A stretch of 35,012 nucleotides of DNA from Candidatus Poribacteria bacterium (GTDB lineage: Bacteria; Poribacteria; WGA-4E; PCPOR2b). The position numbers and the translations under genes are program-made. The first letter of the stretch is position 1. Each line of letters begins with the position of its first letter. Under the pieces are notes generated by a model, which saw nothing but the letters and a program-made list of their open reading frames with translations, had not been told where the DNA came from and did no database searches. Location of the stretch: the NCBI GenBank assembly GCA_022822005.1, contig JAJECO010000043.1, positions 1 to 35,012 of the forward strand. Reading direction: 5' to 3'. Of this stretch, positions 7,634 through 15,667 are shown in pieces.

Positions 7634-8356
7634 ACACCCCACGGTCATCAACCGTCCTAAATTGGACTGCGGTGTTAAACGGTCCGCAAGGCGTAGGGCT
7701 TCCCACATCGTTACCTGATTTGCGGTCAACACTGTTTTGCCGACCGCCGCTTCAAGTTCGGGCAGAAAATCAACGGTATGTAACGCGGTATCGGGGATGA
7801 GAACCGCTTGGGCATCGGGATGGTCGTTGGCACGTGCAAAGCGTAATACCTCCTCGCGTTCAATCAGAGCGACCTCGTCACCTGTCCAGACGCCGAGACA
7901 TCCCATGTGCACCACTTCAACCCCACCTGTTTCCAAGAAAGCACGGAAAGCGTTTGATAGTTCTTCGGGGTATGTGGCAGCGACGGCAACCCGCTTCAGT
8001 CCGAGCGCTTTGCTGGCAGTGAGAAACGCCAACGATGTGCTTGATGCCGGTACACCGAGTGCATCCACCAGGTCCTGCGCTTGACGTTGCGCTCCCTCAA
8101 CACCAAACGCAAAACTCGCACTTGTGCACGCCCATAGGCAGGCAGCCACATTGTGGGGACGTAGCTCCTCCGCACCCGCCAGCAGGTATTCCCGACTGCC
8201 GGTGATAAGGCTCTCGTCAATCCGATGCAGGTTTGGGCTATCGGTATGAATTACCTGAACCTCAACCGGCGGTTGTAACGCAGCAGCGAGGCGTGGATAG
8301 TCGTCCTCCGCAGAGTAGAGGGGGTAGAGGATACCAATTTTTAGCTTGCTTTCCAT
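7625..8356 (-). CDS. Asp/Glu racemase / maleate isomerase-family protein lacking the second cysteine
   Basis: The 243-residue protein has the two-domain Asp/Glu racemase fold as seen in maleate cis-trans isomerases and arylmalonate decarboxylases. Cys77 in LWACTSASF matches the N-terminal catalytic cysteine. In the second half, the stretch IPDTALHTVDFLPELEAAVG followed by VLTANQVTMWEALR aligns well with the maleate-isomerase region SCTNLRTVD. However, the second cysteine is replaced (Asp189 at that place). A two-base racemase mechanism is therefore unlikely, and a one-cysteine decarboxylase- or lyase-type reaction is more plausible. The ribosome site is weak (TGAGGC). It lies 29 bases after the methyltransferase gene in the minus-strand cluster. 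The family is fairly sure, the reaction is not. Confidence 0.8.
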   Translation of the reverse strand: MESKLKIGILYPLYSAEDDYPRLAAALQPPVEVQVIHTDSPNLHRIDESLITGSREYLLAGAEELRPHNVAACLWACTSASFAFGVEGAQRQAQDLVDALGVPASSTSLAFLTASKALGLKRVAVAATYPEELSNAFRAFLETGGVEVVHMGCLGVWTGDEVALIEREEVLRFARANDHPDAQAVLIPDTALHTVDFLPELEAAVGKTVLTANQVTMWEALRLADRLTPQSNLGRLMTVGCET

Positions 8357-8385
8357 CTGTTTGCCTCAGTCAACGTTAATCCAAC

Positions 8386-9231
8386 CTATTCCTTCCAACC
8401 CACCGCTGTAACGGTAGCATTTGCCATAAACGCCCCGGGCTGCTCGCTCCATTTCCGCCACGCAGCAATTATTTGCTCCAATTCAGCACGATTTGTCCAT
8501 CCCAAATCAATCATCTGCTGTGCGATAGCCGATCCGCCAAACCTGCGCCCTCCATACATAGCGCGCATCCGCACACCGTCTTGCGAACCAACGGTTGAAT
8601 ACTTTGCGACCGCTTCAACTCGAACAAATCCGGCGTCATGCAGTAAACCGCGTTGATGTTTGCCGATGGCAGGATTTCCTCCGTTATGTTCAACCAACCG
8701 CCAGTAAAGTTCGTGGTCTCGTTCCAGCAATGGATCTGAGGGACTGATGAGTTGTCCACTAAAGTCAGGATGGCTAATACCAATCACACCACCCGGACGC
8801 AAAATCCGGTATATTCCCTTGAGAATCGCAAGGGGCTGCCGAAGGTGGCTCAACACATTGTGCAGGAACGCGGCATCAAATGTGTTCGCAGCAAAAGGGA
8901 GACGATAGACATCGGCGCACCCAAAGTGGAGGTTGATTCCTGTGGTTTTAGCCGCCTGCAACCACGCCGACCTATACTCATTGGGTTCAATATCAACTCC
9001 CACGGCTTGACCAGGCGCGACAGCCTCTGCCAGTCCAACGGTAATACTGCCGGGGCCACAGCCACAATCGAGCAGATGCATACCAGGTCTCAGATGGGGA
9101 AGGAGAAACCCCGCTTCTCTCACTGCGGTGCGTCTCTGAAGCTGTTGGATCGTTTGCGACGAATACCCTAGTGTATATCGCTCTTTCGTCTCCGAAGCGT
9201 CGGCGGCTGCTTCTGATTTGACCTTCGCCAT
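8386..9231 (-). CDS. Class I SAM-dependent methyltransferase
   Basis: This 281-residue protein has the Rossmann-type SAM-binding signature LLDCGCGPGSITVGLAEAV (Asp55, Gly57, Gly59, Gly61), the acidic end of strand 2 in VGVDIEPNE (about 78-84), FDAAFLHNVLSHL (motif II, about 118-130) and ILRPGGVIGISHPDFSG (motif III). It resembles the UbiE/Methyltransf_11 group. The acceptor is unknown; small-molecule methylation linked to the surrounding catabolic genes is an inference. GGGGAGA lies about 6 nt before the ATG. Only 13 bases separate it from the acetoacetate-decarboxylase-family gene upstream, supporting one operon. Confidence 0.88.
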   Translation of the reverse strand: MAKVKSEAAADASETKERYTLGYSSQTIQQLQRRTAVREAGFLLPHLRPGMHLLDCGCGPGSITVGLAEAVAPGQAVGVDIEPNEYRSAWLQAAKTTGINLHFGCADVYRLPFAANTFDAAFLHNVLSHLRQPLAILKGIYRILRPGGVIGISHPDFSGQLISPSDPLLERDHELYWRLVEHNGGNPAIGKHQRGLLHDAGFVRVEAVAKYSTVGSQDGVRMRAMYGGRRFGGSAIAQQMIDLGWTNRAELEQIIAAWRKWSEQPGAFMANATVTAVGWKE

Positions 9232-9244
9232 CTGTCTCTCCCCG

Positions 9245-9985
9245 TTATTCGTCCCTCAGATAATCGTAGACGATCTGTGCATATCCCTCGGAGTAGCTGC
9301 TCTCCATGTAGAAAGCATCGCCATACTTTAGCGGTGATAGCGGGGTGAGATCACACAGTGGGGAAGCGCCCAGAATGATCCTGCCCTGCCCCTTTGCGGT
9401 GAAGTGCACCTCTAAATCCTGAGTCGTTTCGCTGCAATCGACTAACTGTTTGATCGCGGGCCCCGGACCGTCCGCTCGTGGAATAACCTTCAATCGCCAC
9501 GCTGGGGTCAGAGAGGGCATCGCATCGTGGAAGACGGCGGTTTCCATGCTGGAACTGATATTCAACACCGGCACACCGCCGAGCGATGTCTGCGTAACCA
9601 TGCACCGATCCGCCTGCGTTACCTTCAGTCCCGCGTACACCTTCGGCGTCCCGTAAATTTCCCTGCCTGCAGCGATACCCGCCGGACCGTCATGAAAAAC
9701 GTGGGAGCAATAAAATCCGGTCTGATCCCGGAAACGGCATTTCATCACAATAAAAGATTCCTGAAAGGGACCATAGTTTGTGCAGAACGGCACCTCCAAC
9801 CCCGAAGCCACACATAGCCCATCCTCTGCAGCTTCCAGAGGCTCCGGGAGAAAGTCTTGGACAGCAGTTGGATCGGCATGGAAGAAGACAAACTGAAACC
9901 GCACATTCCGATAGACCGCCGGGAGCACTGGATAAAAGGGGTTGTCCGCTGGTATATTCCAGCCATCGCCATGTTTAAGCCTCAT
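9245..9985 (-). CDS. Acetoacetate decarboxylase-family protein
   Basis: With the ATG at 9985, the protein has 246 residues, close to the family's usual length. The frame is open to 10093, but that extension overlaps HyuB-2 deeply and looks unrelated. The 9985 start has GGAGG about 9 nt upstream and overlaps the HyuB-2 stop by 11 bases, implying translational coupling. The hallmark GREIYGTPKVYAGL places Lys115 at the Schiff-base lysine position of the known enzyme. The adjacent residue, a lysine in classical decarboxylases that lowers the pKa of the catalytic one, is Val116 here. NPFYP at the N-terminus also fits the superfamily. The true reaction may differ from acetoacetate decarboxylation, as in several superfamily members acting on other keto acids. 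Confidence 0.85.
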   Translation of the reverse strand: MRLKHGDGWNIPADNPFYPVLPAVYRNVRFQFVFFHADPTAVQDFLPEPLEAAEDGLCVASGLEVPFCTNYGPFQESFIVMKCRFRDQTGFYCSHVFHDGPAGIAAGREIYGTPKVYAGLKVTQADRCMVTQTSLGGVPVLNISSSMETAVFHDAMPSLTPAWRLKVIPRADGPGPAIKQLVDCSETTQDLEVHFTAKGQGRIILGASPLCDLTPLSPLKYGDAFYMESSYSEGYAQIVYDYLRDE

Positions 9986-11732
9986 TATCAGAATCCTCCG
10001 CTCCGCTGGCGCGCAACCGCTCTGTTTCCGCCTCAGCCACGGTCCACGATTGGGTATCGACCGCCACCTTGTAAACCTCTCTCGCTCGCTCAAGACTCAC
10101 CTTACCGTCGCGCACATCGCGGCACACCAGATTCGGATCGCGTTCTTCGGGAGGACCGTAACCGCCACCGCCGCAGGTACGGTAGCTCATTATCTCACCC
10201 GGCTTGAGTTCGACGGTTACTTTAGAAATGAGTTCGACTGGATCCGTGTCAGGATTCAGGATGTAGCTCGCCTTGAGCCCCGGTTGCCCACCAAAGAGTC
10301 CCCAAGGTCCCCAACGGTCGCGATCTGCCAAGATAGTGAAAGAGGGTTCATGGTCGAGAAATTCGTAATCGCGCCGCAGCCCTAACCCGCCGCGATGCTT
10401 GCCCGCACCATCTGAATCGTCCACTAACTCATAACGCGTGATGCGTACAGGATAGTTCGTCTCGGTCTCCTCGATGGGTGCGTTCTCCGTGTTCTGACCA
10501 TGTGTCTGCACAGCGTCGGGACCGTCGCTGGCAATCCGCCCACCAAACCCGCCAGCCATCGTCTCCAGAAAACAGTAATACTCCCCTGTACGTGGGTCGG
10601 CACCACCGAACCCAGCGTGGCACATCATGGCTTTCGTACCGGCTGGCACACGGTCGGGCATCACCGGCGATAGCGCCTTGAACATCACATCGATCAGCCG
10701 GGTCTGCGTCTCCCAGCCGCCCACGACCGGGGCGGGCGGTGTGCTATTTGCCACCGTCCCTTCGGGAGCGAGCATCCGCACGAATCCGTAGAAGCCAGCG
10801 TTTGTCGGTATATCGGGATCGATTAAACACTTGAGGACATACGCACAGCCGGAGAAGGTCTGGGCATAGGTGGAGTTCACCGGCGCCCGTCGCTGCGGGT
10901 CGCAGCCGGTCAAGTCAAAGAACATGCCGTCCTCGTCGACCACCATTTTCGCCACGAGGTGTACCGGTTCATCGGTAAAGCCGTCGGTGTCAACGTAGCC
11001 GTCGGCGGTGTAGACACCGTGGGGCAGCTTGGCCACCTCTGCACGGGTGCGTCTCTCGGCATAAGCGATCAGTTCGTCGATGTAGAACATGAAGGTCTCC
11101 GCCCCCATCCGATCCATAATTGCACGCAACCGGCGCATCCCGGTGGTATTCGCCGCCACCTGTGCCCGAAAGTCACCGCCCGTTTCGCGTTTCGATCGGA
11201 TCTGCGACAACACCAGTCGAAAGATGTCGGGTCGCATTTCTCCGGCCTGCACTAATTTCACGGGCGGAATGATGACTCCTTCTTGGTAGACCTCTCGGAA
11301 TGCACCGACACTCGCCGGTGCGCCTCCGCCTACATCGACGTGATGTGCAACGTTTGCAACATAACCGAACGGCTCATCGTTGTAGTAGACAGGGGTGATG
11401 AGCGTGATGTCGTTGAGGTGACCACCGCCACCATAGGGATCGTTGACCAAGAGTGTGTCGCCGGGGCCGATGTTTTCGACCCCGTAGTCGATGATAGCTT
11501 TCGGAACTAATTCGACCAATGATCCAAGGTGGGTAGGCTGACCGAAGGATTGCACCACCAACCGCAGCTGGCGATCGAAAAAGGCGCAGGAGAAGTCCGC
11601 ACGGGTCTTGATGTTGGTTGAATACGCGCTACGCCGCAGCGCGATTGTCATTTCCTCGGTTGCTTCTAACAACGCATTGCGGATAACTTCAAATGTGATT
11701 GGATCGACTCGGTCTGGGGTTTGCAATGACAT
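9975..11732 (-). CDS. hyuB: Hydantoinase B / oxoprolinase-family protein (HyuB-2)
   Basis: This 585-residue protein is the first gene of the minus-strand cluster. It has the same landmarks as HyuB-1: DPITFEVIRNALLEATEEM, VNDPYGGGGHLNDITL, HHVDVGGGAPASVGAFREV, ETMAGGFGGRIASDGPDAVQ and TCGGGGYGP near the end. The start is fixed by AGGAGG 4-5 nt upstream. The family pairs with the HyuA ATPase subunit, which is not in the window. Its last bases overlap the start of the acetoacetate-decarboxylase-family gene. Hydantoin, 5-oxoproline or ketone substrates cannot be told apart from this subunit alone. Confidence 0.92.
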   Translation of the reverse strand: MSLQTPDRVDPITFEVIRNALLEATEEMTIALRRSAYSTNIKTRADFSCAFFDRQLRLVVQSFGQPTHLGSLVELVPKAIIDYGVENIGPGDTLLVNDPYGGGGHLNDITLITPVYYNDEPFGYVANVAHHVDVGGGAPASVGAFREVYQEGVIIPPVKLVQAGEMRPDIFRLVLSQIRSKRETGGDFRAQVAANTTGMRRLRAIMDRMGAETFMFYIDELIAYAERRTRAEVAKLPHGVYTADGYVDTDGFTDEPVHLVAKMVVDEDGMFFDLTGCDPQRRAPVNSTYAQTFSGCAYVLKCLIDPDIPTNAGFYGFVRMLAPEGTVANSTPPAPVVGGWETQTRLIDVMFKALSPVMPDRVPAGTKAMMCHAGFGGADPRTGEYYCFLETMAGGFGGRIASDGPDAVQTHGQNTENAPIEETETNYPVRITRYELVDDSDGAGKHRGGLGLRRDYEFLDHEPSFTILADRDRWGPWGLFGGQPGLKASYILNPDTDPVELISKVTVELKPGEIMSYRTCGGGGYGPPEERDPNLVCRDVRDGKVSLERAREVYKVAVDTQSWTVAEAETERLRASGAEDSDNEA

Positions 11733-12176
11733 TTCCTCCTACAATCTCAATAGCAACGACAATCGAATCATCATTTTAACCCGAGTTGCGAGTCGTCGCG
11801 CTCATTCGGTTCAGGCTTCGCCGAGGGTCCAAGACTTGAATAGACATATCCAAGCTATATTCGTATATGTGCAGTAGATTTGGGAGTTCACTACGAGCGG
11901 CACTCAGAAACGACGGTTATAGTGGACCTCAGAGTTAATGAGACACGCCAAACCGGTGCGGTTGGAAACCGCACCTACCGGGTCTGGGGGGAAATATAGA
12001 ATTATCCGATTATTTTTTTTAACTTCATTTAGATTGTGATCCTAGCCCGCAAACTAACAGTTTACGCTACATTTGTCGGATTACCCGATGGTTACAGCGG
12101 TTGCCGAATTAGCAATATTAAATGTCAGCACACCTTAGAAACTTAGTTATTTTGACCCAACAAGATCCCGCCAAAC
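11733..12176. other. Intergenic region upstream of the HyuB-2 cluster
   Basis: About 440 bases with no convincing gene lie between the FAD oxidoreductase (minus) and HyuB-2 (minus). It contains a perfect hairpin at 11955-11975 and a T-run at 12013-12020. It should carry the promoter of the six-gene cluster, but I could not identify clear -10 and -35 boxes on the minus strand. Confidence 0.5.
11955..11975. repeat. Perfect 9-bp-stem hairpin
   Basis: The arms GGTGCGGTT and AACCGCACC flank a 3-base loop. The element resembles a REP-type interspersed palindrome. It could end the transcript of the FAD oxidoreductase gene, but no T-run directly follows it in that direction. Confidence 0.6.
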
Positions 12177-13304
12177 TCAGGTGAAGCGGGCAGCGGAAAG
12201 CGGACCCGGATCTCGCCCATCCAACGCCAACGCCACCATGCGCTCTGCAGCGACAAGGCCAATTGAGTTGCCGTAACCGCTGAATCCCACCGCAAAAACG
12301 ATGCGTTTTTCATTCGGGAAAGACCCAACAGCCACACGGCGATCGGGTGTAAAGCCGTGGATACCCGCCCACTGTCGTTCAACTTCAAAATCGACGCCCG
12401 GAAACCACAACCGTAGATAGTTCACGAGGTTCACGTGCAGGTCTGGCGTTATGGCATCTTCGGCGGTGTACTCCTGCGCTTCAAAGAACGCTCGCGCGCC
12501 TCCGATGAAGAGTCGTCCGTCCGGAAACTGCCGAAAGTAGTGGTTCTCGGTAATTCCCGCGACATTGATTAAAGGTTCGACCGGCGTGGTTACCGTTATC
12601 TGCCCCCGCACGGGTCGGACGATGCGCCGCAGGTATGGGTGCAGATCACATCCGTAACCGTTGGTAGCGACATAGACTTTACGACACCGAATATGCGCCC
12701 GGCGCCCGTGGACAAGGAGGCATTCACCCGCTGGTTCAATCGCGTAGACCTCGTTGTGGTCATAGAGTGTAGCACCAGAGGAGGCGGCGATAGCTTCGGT
12801 CAGTCGGGCAGGTTGGACCATGAAGTCGTTTTCGATCTGCATCATCGCCACGTAGCCCGATGACCCGTAGGGATCTTTGTAGGAAAAGTCGACCGTCGCG
12901 CCGTCGGCTTCAAGGGCACGCACCCAGCCCTCCAATTCACGGGCATCGGCGTGGGTTTCCGCGAGATGCGCTGCACCATCCTCAAGCGGAACGTCAAAGT
13001 GATTCGCCAACGAGCGCATTCGGAGTACGTTTTCGCGTACCATGTTCATAATTTCGCGGGCGGTTTCGCGGCCCACCTGCTCAATAAGCATTGGATACGG
13101 CTCGCGCTGCGATGTTAAAACAAACCCCGCGTTTCGACCGGAGGCTCCAGCGGCTGGAAAACGGGCATCGACGAGCGCAACATCACGTCCCCGTTCACGG
13201 AGCAGCGTTGCGGTATAAGCACCCACGATACCGGCACCGATCACGACATCGTCGTGTTCCACCTGAATAGGGTCGGGCATTTCCTGCCACACAGATACTG
13301 TCAC
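12177..13304 (-). CDS. FAD-dependent oxidoreductase (DAO / glycine-oxidase-like family)
   Basis: The 375-residue protein starts at a GTG at 13304, chosen because AGGAGG lies exactly 7 nt upstream. The frame is open to an ATG at 13349, but that start has no ribosome site. A dinucleotide-binding GAGIVG (residues 23-28) with acidic Asp46 ending strand 2, then AGASGRNAGFV, and a C-terminal AGIHGFTPDRRVAVG with VGFSGYGNSIGLVAAE, define the DAO fold. These enzymes oxidise amino acids or amines to imines, reducing oxygen or a membrane carrier. The gamma-glutamylputrescine oxidase (PuuB) and glycine oxidase groups are closest in style. It could feed keto acids to the downstream cluster, though a 440-base gap separates them. 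Confidence 0.88.
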   Translation of the reverse strand: MTVSVWQEMPDPIQVEHDDVVIGAGIVGAYTATLLRERGRDVALVDARFPAAGASGRNAGFVLTSQREPYPMLIEQVGRETAREIMNMVRENVLRMRSLANHFDVPLEDGAAHLAETHADARELEGWVRALEADGATVDFSYKDPYGSSGYVAMMQIENDFMVQPARLTEAIAASSGATLYDHNEVYAIEPAGECLLVHGRRAHIRCRKVYVATNGYGCDLHPYLRRIVRPVRGQITVTTPVEPLINVAGITENHYFRQFPDGRLFIGGARAFFEAQEYTAEDAITPDLHVNLVNYLRLWFPGVDFEVERQWAGIHGFTPDRRVAVGSFPNEKRIVFAVGFSGYGNSIGLVAAERMVALALDGRDPGPLSAARFT

Positions 13305-13465
13305 GGCTCCACCTCCTAAGTAGGAACGCACAGATAAAGGGAACTGCATATGGACTGACGCGCCCCAACAATCATCAAAATTGTAGCACGGTTGCCTTAG
13401 AAATTAAACGAAAAAGTTCGGAAATAGATAGAACGAAAAAATAGGCAGAAAATAGAAAGAGATTA

Positions 13466-13474
13466 TGCTATAAT
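13466..13474 (+). promoter_or_regulatory. Extended -10 promoter for the AcoX-like gene
   Basis: TGCTATAAT contains a perfect TATAAT (13469-13474) preceded by the extended -10 TG. The surrounding DNA is A-rich and has no good -35, which fits the extended -10 class. It lies about 95 bases upstream of the ATG at 13568. Confidence 0.55.
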
Positions 13475-13567
13475 CTTCCGATACGATTATTCTTGCATCT
13501 CTAACCCCAAGAAACAGCACTCAACGCTGTAATCGGTGAAGATCACACTTCCATCGAGCTATCCAAC

Positions 13568-14602
13568 ATGCGAATAAACAGCACAAATAGCGTCGGCATT
13601 ATCGCAAACCCAGCATCAGGTAGAGACATTCGCCGCCTTGTTGCCCATGGCGCGGTATTCAACAATGACGAAAAGGTGAACATTGTCCGCCGCGTATTGC
13701 TGGGGCTTGAAGCGGTAGGCGCTAAGCGGGTGTTTGTGATGCCCGACTCGTTCAGTATCGGACACAAGGCACTTGATGGGTTACAGATAGGGCTCGATGT
13801 TACAATCCTCCCTATGCTCAAGACGTTCAGCCAACGTGACTCGACGCAGGCGGCTGCGCTCATGGCAACGGAGGGAGCGGGCTGCATCATCACGTTGGGT
13901 GGAGACGGCACCAACCGCGCGGTAGCCAAGGGGTGCGGCGACGTGCCTCTCATGCCTATCTCTACAGGGACTAACAACGTTTTTCCGACGATGCTGGAGG
14001 GTACAGTCGCGGGGATGGCTGCGGGATTAGTGATGTGCGGCGAAGCAGATGCGGCGGTGCAACGGGCACCCCGTTTGGACATCTTTTGCGAGAAAACTGA
14101 CGAGAACGATCAGGGAAAAGATCCCGGCAATGGCGAAACACCTGATGACATCGCGTTGGTAGATGTGGCTGTTTATAATGAGCGGTTTGTTGCTTCTCGT
14201 GCTATCTGGGATGCATCAAAAATCAACGAACTCTTTTTGACTCGCGTCGAACCGGGCAGTATCGGACTGTCATCAATCGGTGCTCACGCTCAGATACGGT
14301 TGGATTCTCCGGAGCAGGGTTTGTATCTCCGCCTGGGTTCGGAAGGGCAGCGCGTACTCGCTCCCATCGCCCCCGGTCTCCTGAGCGAGGTCAGTTTGGC
14401 GGAATGTCGACCTTTGGACGTGGAGGAAATGGTTATTGTCAAGCATCAACAGCCGTGTGTGCTCGCGCTTGATGGTGAACGTGAGATTGAACTGCGACAA
14501 GGCGCAACCGCTCGCGTGCGGTTGAATCTTAATGGACCGCGGGTGATAGATGCGCGCAAGGCAATTGACATCGCTGCGCGAGCTGGTGTGTTTATCCGGT
14601 AA
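13568..14602 (+). CDS. AcoX-like protein of the ATP-NAD kinase fold
   Basis: The 344-residue protein belongs to the ATP-NAD kinase/AcoX group: VGIIANPASGRDIRRLVAHG at residues 9-28, the nucleotide-binding ITLGGDGTNRAVAKG (108-122) and STGTNN (132-137), followed by a beta-rich C-terminal half. AcoX genes occur in acetoin catabolism operons but their role is not settled; NAD phosphorylation is only predicted. No acoABC genes are in the window, so this is an orphan copy. There is no good Shine-Dalgarno sequence before the ATG. It is followed after 81 bases by an aldo/keto reductase, so the pair might share NADP(H) metabolism; this is an inference. Confidence 0.83.
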   Translation: MRINSTNSVGIIANPASGRDIRRLVAHGAVFNNDEKVNIVRRVLLGLEAVGAKRVFVMPDSFSIGHKALDGLQIGLDVTILPMLKTFSQRDSTQAAALMATEGAGCIITLGGDGTNRAVAKGCGDVPLMPISTGTNNVFPTMLEGTVAGMAAGLVMCGEADAAVQRAPRLDIFCEKTDENDQGKDPGNGETPDDIALVDVAVYNERFVASRAIWDASKINELFLTRVEPGSIGLSSIGAHAQIRLDSPEQGLYLRLGSEGQRVLAPIAPGLLSEVSLAECRPLDVEEMVIVKHQQPCVLALDGEREIELRQGATARVRLNLNGPRVIDARKAIDIAARAGVFIR

Positions 14603-14683
14603 GCACACCTTAGAGACACCGAGTTATTTCAAAAACCCGGTTTCTTAAATAGATAACCCTCCCAAAACAGAGGAGATAACTCA

Positions 14684-15610
14684 ATGCACTATAGGACGTT
14701 AGGGCGGACCGGACTTGAGGTATCGGAAATCGGATTGGGCGGGGCAGTCTATGCGGGCACCAGTCACGGTCCTTTCGATGAGGGGGACGCTATTGCTGCG
14801 ATCCACACCGCGCTCGAAGCTGGTGTCAACTATATCGACACGTCACGCCACTATGGTCCGAGCGAAGATATCATCGGGAAGGCACTGGCAGATTACACAG
14901 GTGATTGTATCGTTTGCACGAAAATTTCTCCCCGCCAAAACCCGACGGCAGCAGGCACAATTGCGGGTGTTGAAGAGAGTTTGGCGGCGTTGCGGCGTTC
15001 CCACGTCGATGTGGTGCTGGCACATGATATCCAACACCTTGGCGAGGGTGCAGCCGCAGTTGAGAAGATTCTCCGCCCCGGCGGAATGGTGGACGGCTTG
15101 CGACAACTACAGCGGGAAGGGCGGGTACGATTCATAGGGGTGAGCGGTCGGCTCGCCGAGGTAACTGCAGCAGTAGAGACAGGAGAATTCGATGTCGCCC
15201 TCAGCTTCAACCGTTTTAATCTATTGGATTGGAGCGCGGAAGAAGCACTTCTACCACAAGCGGTGGCTCACAATGTCGGGGTAGTGATGGGCGGTGTGTT
15301 TTATCAAGGCTTTCTGTCGCTTCCACTGGAACTGGTGCTGGAGCGGGTGGAGAAGGGGCTTTTATGGGCGTGGGACTGGACAGATACACGGCGAAATTTG
15401 GTATTGAATCGGCTTGAGAAGGTGCGCGAGTACGTGGATAATGACCTTGTGGCATTGCGGCGGTTGGCAGTGCAGTTTGTGTTATCAGAACCACGGATCA
15501 GCGCTGCGGTTATAGGAATGAAGACTGTGGATGAAGTAAGGGAGAATCTATCTGTGGTTGAGATAGGCGATCTTGACGCGGAAACTGTGGTGCAGCTGAA
15601 GGTATTTTGA
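14684..15610 (+). CDS. Aldo/keto reductase (second copy, divergent)
   Basis: This 308-residue aldo/keto reductase has the tetrad Asp52 and Tyr57 (IDTSRHYG), Lys80 (CTKIS) and His114 (LAHDIQ). The end has SAAVIGMKTVDEVREN, the usual cofactor-binding region. Its style recalls sugar or galactose dehydrogenase-type members rather than the reductase at 1124. AGAGGAGA lies about 7 nt before the ATG. It directly precedes the secreted-protein array but is unrelated to it. The substrate is unknown. Confidence 0.92.
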   Translation: MHYRTLGRTGLEVSEIGLGGAVYAGTSHGPFDEGDAIAAIHTALEAGVNYIDTSRHYGPSEDIIGKALADYTGDCIVCTKISPRQNPTAAGTIAGVEESLAALRRSHVDVVLAHDIQHLGEGAAAVEKILRPGGMVDGLRQLQREGRVRFIGVSGRLAEVTAAVETGEFDVALSFNRFNLLDWSAEEALLPQAVAHNVGVVMGGVFYQGFLSLPLELVLERVEKGLLWAWDWTDTRRNLVLNRLEKVREYVDNDLVALRRLAVQFVLSEPRISAAVIGMKTVDEVRENLSVVEIGDLDAETVVQLKVF

Positions 15611-15667
15611 ATCACTTTTGATGAATTGCATGACTACCTCACTCTAAACTGTAAAGGAAGCAAAATC

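Noticed and set aside
9986-10093. Upstream extension of the acetoacetate-decarboxylase-family gene
   Set aside because: It would overlap HyuB-2 by more than 100 bases, while the ATG at 9985 has a GGAGG site and gives the normal family length.
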